From CAZGSG01 sp964528095 (lineage in GTDB: Bacteria > Bacteroidota > Bacteroidia > Chitinophagales > Chitinophagaceae), in assembly GCA_964528095.1 (NCBI GenBank), contig CAZGSG010000261.1:1-8214 (forward strand): 8,214 nt of DNA, in the 5' to 3' direction. The notes under the pieces are model-generated. The model worked only from the letters and a program-made list of their open reading frames with translations. It had not been told where the DNA came from and did no database searches. A program made the position numbers and the translations under genes. Shown here one piece after another: positions 5,699-8,214 of the stretch (position 1 is its first letter; each line of letters starts with the position of its first letter).

Positions 5699-6250
5699 AT
5701 GGTATTCGAAATACTATCATATCTGGGAGCCCTTTGTTGTTTGTTTTGCGCGATCATAGCCGTTATGCGGCTTCAAAAATCGCTGCATAAACATGGAGTC
5801 ATTGAAGATTCTAATAATGACCAGCACTCATCGAAGGACAAAGTGCCTATTCCAGCTGAGATCAAAAAACCACTGATAACTCATCTGAAAGCGCCTGTTA
5901 TCTTACTTGCCAATGATGATGATATAGAACGAATGCTGTTCAGAAAAACCTTAGAAAAGGAATACGAAGTTCTTGAAACAGCTGATTCAATGCAAGTTCC
6001 TGAAATTATAAAAGACAATAGTGTTGATATAGTTATCATGGATGTTAACATGCCTGAGATGACCGGCTTTGAAGTAATAGAAAAAATTAAGTTAGGCGGT
6101 CCAATCCCCATTATTATATTTACTACGAACAGCGATGACCAATTGAGCATTTCTACTTCTAAGACAAAGGGGATCGACTATCTCATAAAACCACTAAACC
6201 TTACTGACGTAATGAATAAAATAGAAGAAATTACTGAAAGAGACAAATAA
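5699..6250 (+). CDS. membrane-anchored stand-alone response-regulator receiver protein
   Basis: A 183-residue protein from the ATG at 5699. A GTG at 5666 is in frame but would overlap the upstream gene by 29 bases and add only 11 polar residues. Residues 2-24 (FEILSYLGALCCLFCAIIAV) are one transmembrane helix, residues about 28-65 a charged linker, and 66-178 a CheY-like receiver domain. Phosphoacceptor D115 lies in IMDVNMPEMTG, with T142 in FTTN and K164 in YLIKPL. The acidic pocket reads A-N72-D73-D-D, so the first of the usual Asp pair is Asn while the Mg-binding second Asp is kept. No output or kinase domain follows, so signalling would be by protein contact at the membrane. No histidine kinase is encoded in the window. 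It is probably coupled to the 125-residue membrane protein just upstream. Confidence 0.8.
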   Translation: MVFEILSYLGALCCLFCAIIAVMRLQKSLHKHGVIEDSNNDQHSSKDKVPIPAEIKKPLITHLKAPVILLANDDDIERMLFRKTLEKEYEVLETADSMQVPEIIKDNSVDIVIMDVNMPEMTGFEVIEKIKLGGPIPIIIFTTNSDDQLSISTSKTKGIDYLIKPLNLTDVMNKIEEITERDK

Positions 6251-6512
6251 ACGCCTGCTTAGCTAAGTATACACGTTAATCATTTGCAACATACTTTCCC
6301 TGTTAAACAAACCAGCCTTCCAGCCATAAACGCATTAAATAAAGTGTATGGCGGGCGGGGCATTTTTCCGTAGCTTTTTACAAGCCCTATTGGCTTTCTT
6401 ACCAGGAAAAATAATACTCAAAAAAAATACCATGGGGCATATGATCGCTTATTCCCCAGATCCGCGATGGCGCTTATTCTGATTGTTGTAGAATATGTAC
6501 CCGCAAAGATCA

Positions 6513-6593
6513 AAATTAGGGCAGCCTCTTAATGAGTGTTCCGAGACTATTCAACCCATACAGGTTGATTGCTGATTGCTGAAGATAGCTATA
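6513..6593. repeat. linker of the BIME-like repeat, copy 3 (partial)
   Basis: Begins at ATTAGGGCAGC and continues with TTAATGAGTGTTCCGAGAC, CATACAGGTTGATTG and GATTGCTGAAGAT, in the same order as the linkers at 4744 and 5037. The orientation-A palindrome that precedes those linkers is missing here. Confidence 0.6.
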
Positions 6594-6657
6594 CATCGGG
6601 GTCGGCTATTGGACAGTATCTATAGTTCGAAATTACTTTATCCGCCAGACCCCGATG
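6594..6657. repeat. 64-bp palindromic repeat unit, orientation B, copy 3
   Basis: Begins CATCGGGGTCGGCTATTGGA and ends TTTATCCGCCAGACCCCGATG-like, with perfect 10-bp terminal inverted repeats. The centre CAGTATCTATAGTTCGA is shared with the unit at 6733. Confidence 0.8.
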
Positions 6658-6666
6658 GGAAATACG

Positions 6667-6692
6667 CTGGTTTATCCGCCGGCATCCGATGG
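6667..6692. repeat. half unit of the palindromic repeat (right arm only)
   Basis: CTGGTTTATCCGCCGGCATC followed by CGATGG resembles the right arm of the orientation-B units without a left arm, like the piece at 5234-5259. It lies between two complete orientation-B units. Confidence 0.5.
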
Positions 6693-6732
6693 GACACAGG
6701 TTTATGATTGCTGATTACGGGAGATCACTACA

Positions 6733-6796
6733 CATCGGGGTCGGCTATTGAACAGTATCTATAGTTCGACATTGTTTTATCCGCCAGACCCCGATG
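6733..6796. repeat. 64-bp palindromic repeat unit, orientation B, copy 4
   Basis: Begins CATCGGGGTCGGCTATTGAA and ends in GACCCCGATG, with perfect 10-bp terminal inverted repeats. It is preceded by a shortened linker (CAGGTTTATGATTGC and GGGAGATCACTACA, 6698-6732). Copies 3 and 4 are more alike than either is to the cluster-1 copies, which suggests local duplication. Confidence 0.8.
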
Positions 6797-6803
6797 GGAA
6801 ATA

Positions 6804-6830
6804 GTGTAAAGCGCATCAGATAGCTTACAC
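6804..6830 (-). terminator. possible terminator hairpin of the propeller/thioredoxin-like operon
   Basis: GTGTAA-a-GC pairs with GCTTACAC around the 10-base loop GCATCAGATA, giving an 8-bp stem with one bulge. It lies 17 bases beyond the stop of the minus-strand gene, the right place for a terminator. On the minus strand the stem is followed only by TATTTCCC, a poor T-run, so termination is tentative. Confidence 0.35.
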
Positions 6831-6847
6831 GATTTAAAACGCGGGCC

Positions 6848-7300
6848 CTACTTTACTTTATTTTGGCCGACAGAATAAGGATGAACCAGACGTTTTTCAT
6901 CAATTTCGTATACCTCATTGAGCTGAAAATATTTTCTATAGGAAGAGTCGGCGGTTCCCTCCACCAGCAGGCAGGCCTGTATATTATTCTTTTTTAAATT
7001 ATACGATACCAGGGCGGAATCAATTGTCTGGGCCAGGTAAACCGCCCGTGTATCGGGCTTGTTTCTTAACTCCGATTCTATCTGTATTATTTTCGCGAAA
7101 CAAATGGCACATTCTCCATTAAAATAGTATACGATCAACCGGTCTTCACCTTCCTTTGCACAAGGTTTCGCGAGTTTGTCATAAATGCTTTGCTCCATAT
7201 AAGCAGGAGCTGAATTAGTATTAGCGCAAAACAAAAAAGGCCCAGTCAATAATAATACAAATATTATAACTAGGATTCCGCTTGTTGTCAGCTTAACCAT
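6848..7300 (-). CDS. secreted or lipid-anchored thioredoxin-like CxxC protein
   Basis: A 150-residue protein. Residues 1-24 (GILVIIFVLLLTGPFLF) are a signal sequence or membrane anchor. C25 follows directly, but PFLFC is not a good lipobox. The mature part starts with a helix, then a strand RLIVYYF leading to N-G-E-C64-A-I-C67, which sits where thioredoxin folds carry the active-site CxxC. Strand RAVYLA, a helix (DSALVSYNLKKNN) and ACLLVEG and VYEID strands follow, as in a small thioredoxin domain. A cis-Pro motif is not obvious, so redox activity is uncertain. The ATG is 2 bases after the stop of the propeller gene, so the two are translationally coupled. Similar pairings of BF3164-like propellers with small thioredoxin-like proteins are common in Bacteroidota, but their role is unknown to me. 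Confidence 0.6.
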   Translation of the reverse strand: MVKLTTSGILVIIFVLLLTGPFLFCANTNSAPAYMEQSIYDKLAKPCAKEGEDRLIVYYFNGECAICFAKIIQIESELRNKPDTRAVYLAQTIDSALVSYNLKKNNIQACLLVEGTADSSYRKYFQLNEVYEIDEKRLVHPYSVGQNKVK

Positions 7301-7302
7301 AG

Positions 7303-8214
7303 TTATAATTTATATTTCATAATAGTGCCCTCTTTTGCCCTTGTAAGCCCATAAACGGTAAGGGTTGTCCAATCAATATCAAATAAAAACACAGGAACAT
7401 CCAGGTTGTAAATAGTCTGAGGAGCCAGGTCTTTTGAAAAACGAAAAAGTGTTGTCCTGTTGTCATTTTGTTCAGTGACCGGTTTTCCACTATACATAAC
7501 GAGAATATCATTGTGCATACTGGCCAGTCCGATATATGCATTTTTTTGTTTTTGGGAAGGCCTGGTAATTACTCCACCACCAGATACTGATTCCGATTGA
7601 TAATCCGGGTAAGAAATGTCCGGACCCTGTACACGTTTGAGCAGTGCCCCAGCCGTATCATATAATTCTAAATAGTCCGTATTAAAGTAATTGACAATAA
7701 TCCTTGATCCGTCGCTTGATTTATTTAACCCCGCGGCAAATACGTCCCACAACTGGTGTTTCTCATATTTTTTTTCTACCGGCGGATATTTGCCGGCAAT
7801 ACCCGTTATCGCACCACTGTCATTGTAAAAATTAAATACGCCGATGGAATCTCCCTGAGCATTATCACGCAGGTCAAGGATTTTATTCGCACTGATAAAA
7901 ACGGGTTTATTTAATGTCATCTCCCGGAAGTTAATATTGTTCACGGGCAGCGTACTGGCTGATGGAGAAATAATCGAATCAATTGCATAATTAAAAATCC
8001 TTCGTTTATAAAAGTCGGATACATTCAGCCATTTAGCCAGTGGATCATATTGCAAATGAAATATGCTTAATTGTTCGTCAGGGCCCTCGCCTTTTTTTAC
8101 AAAATATTTGATCAGTTTAAGGCTATCCAGGGTGTAGGCCTTTGCCAAAAAACCTGGTCCTTTATCGGCAACTATTAATAAATTATATTCAGGTATTACA
8201 CAAATCCGTGAAGG
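7303..8214 (-). CDS. BF3164-like TolB-type six-bladed beta-propeller protein (5' end outside window)
   Basis: The frame is open to the right edge, so 303 C-terminal residues are visible and the start, with the expected lipoprotein signal, lies outside. The reading frame begins SRICVIPEYNLLIVADKGPG, a first blade. KKGEGPDEQ follows, the G-x-GPxE turn characteristic of the BF3164/TolB-like propellers. Later blades show repeated strand patterns with Asp turns: LWDVFAAGLNKSSDGSRII, YLELYDTAGALLKRVQGP, NAYIGLASMHNDILVMYSG, LTVYGLTRAKEGTIMKYKL. These are envelope-exposed proteins of unknown substrate, often next to small thioredoxin-like or NVEALA genes. It is coupled to the thioredoxin-like gene downstream. 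A TTG at 8148 is not a start but an internal Leu. Confidence 0.75.
   Translation of the reverse strand, partial: PSRICVIPEYNLLIVADKGPGFLAKAYTLDSLKLIKYFVKKGEGPDEQLSIFHLQYDPLAKWLNVSDFYKRRIFNYAIDSIISPSASTLPVNNINFREMTLNKPVFISANKILDLRDNAQGDSIGVFNFYNDSGAITGIAGKYPPVEKKYEKHQLWDVFAAGLNKSSDGSRIIVNYFNTDYLELYDTAGALLKRVQGPDISYPDYQSESVSGGGVITRPSQKQKNAYIGLASMHNDILVMYSGKPVTEQNDNRTTLFRFSKDLAPQTIYNLDVPVFLFDIDWTTLTVYGLTRAKEGTIMKYKL

Larger units (their letters stand above)
6251..6847. other. gene-free stretch with repeat cluster 2
   Basis: Bases 6251-6510 hold no recognisable gene or RNA. A 10-base palindrome CTTAGCTAAG (6258-6267) follows the receiver gene's stop but has neither loop nor T-run. From about 6513 the stretch is a second cluster of the BIME-like repeat (orientation-B units at 6594 and 6733, a half unit between). 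It ends in a hairpin at 6804-6830. Confidence 0.6.

Noticed and set aside
6258..6267. Palindrome CTTAGCTAAG as a terminator of the receiver operon
   Set aside because: It has no loop and no T-run after it.
7317..7541. Second minus-strand frame inside the propeller gene
   Set aside because: It overlaps the propeller frame completely and has no recognisable features; it is a shadow.

Overview
The window looks like an accessory, repeat-rich stretch of a Bacteroidota chromosome, most likely from the Chitinophagaceae or nearby. This rests on three things: a BF3164/TolB-like six-bladed propeller gene paired with a small thioredoxin-like gene, a RAYT-type transposase remnant of the kind common in this phylum, and genes without clear Shine-Dalgarno sequences. 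The genus is inferred from gene style, not from a marker gene.

Layout from left to right. Bases 1-330 are non-coding and contain a short AT-rich heptamer array. Bases 331-2457 (+) encode a 708-residue secreted protein with tetratricopeptide-like helices, a helical/coiled-coil middle and a beta-rich C-terminal domain. A second heptamer minisatellite begins 3 bases after its stop. Bases about 2535-3770 hold two diverged direct copies of a hairpin-bearing repeat (about 100-115 bp each), the C-terminal stub of a REP-associated transposase (minus strand), a GC-rich hairpin, and a 95-bp MITE-like element with perfect 15-bp terminal inverted repeats.

Bases 3775-4725 (-) carry what I read as the 3' end of a polymorphic-toxin locus. 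The headless C-terminus of a probable toxin is followed after 6 bases by an Imm26-like immunity gene. The toxin reading frame runs straight into an interspersed repeat at about 4680, where its upstream part is lost.

Bases 4681-5260 and 6513-6796 are two clusters of one BIME-like repeat family: 62-64-bp palindromic units with CATCGGGGTC/GACCCCGATG ends, in both orientations, joined by a conserved linker. Between the clusters lies a two-gene plus-strand operon encoding a four-helix membrane protein and a membrane-anchored receiver-domain protein with no output domain. At the right end (6848 to the edge) a minus-strand operon encodes a BF3164-like propeller, cut by the window edge, and a secreted CxxC thioredoxin-like protein.

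The most interesting biology is the decapitated toxin with its immunity gene and the two-orientation repeat family that borders it. No complete new system is visible. The strongest candidates for something undescribed are the receiver/membrane-protein pair, the toxin C-terminus, and the TPR/beta-domain secreted protein.
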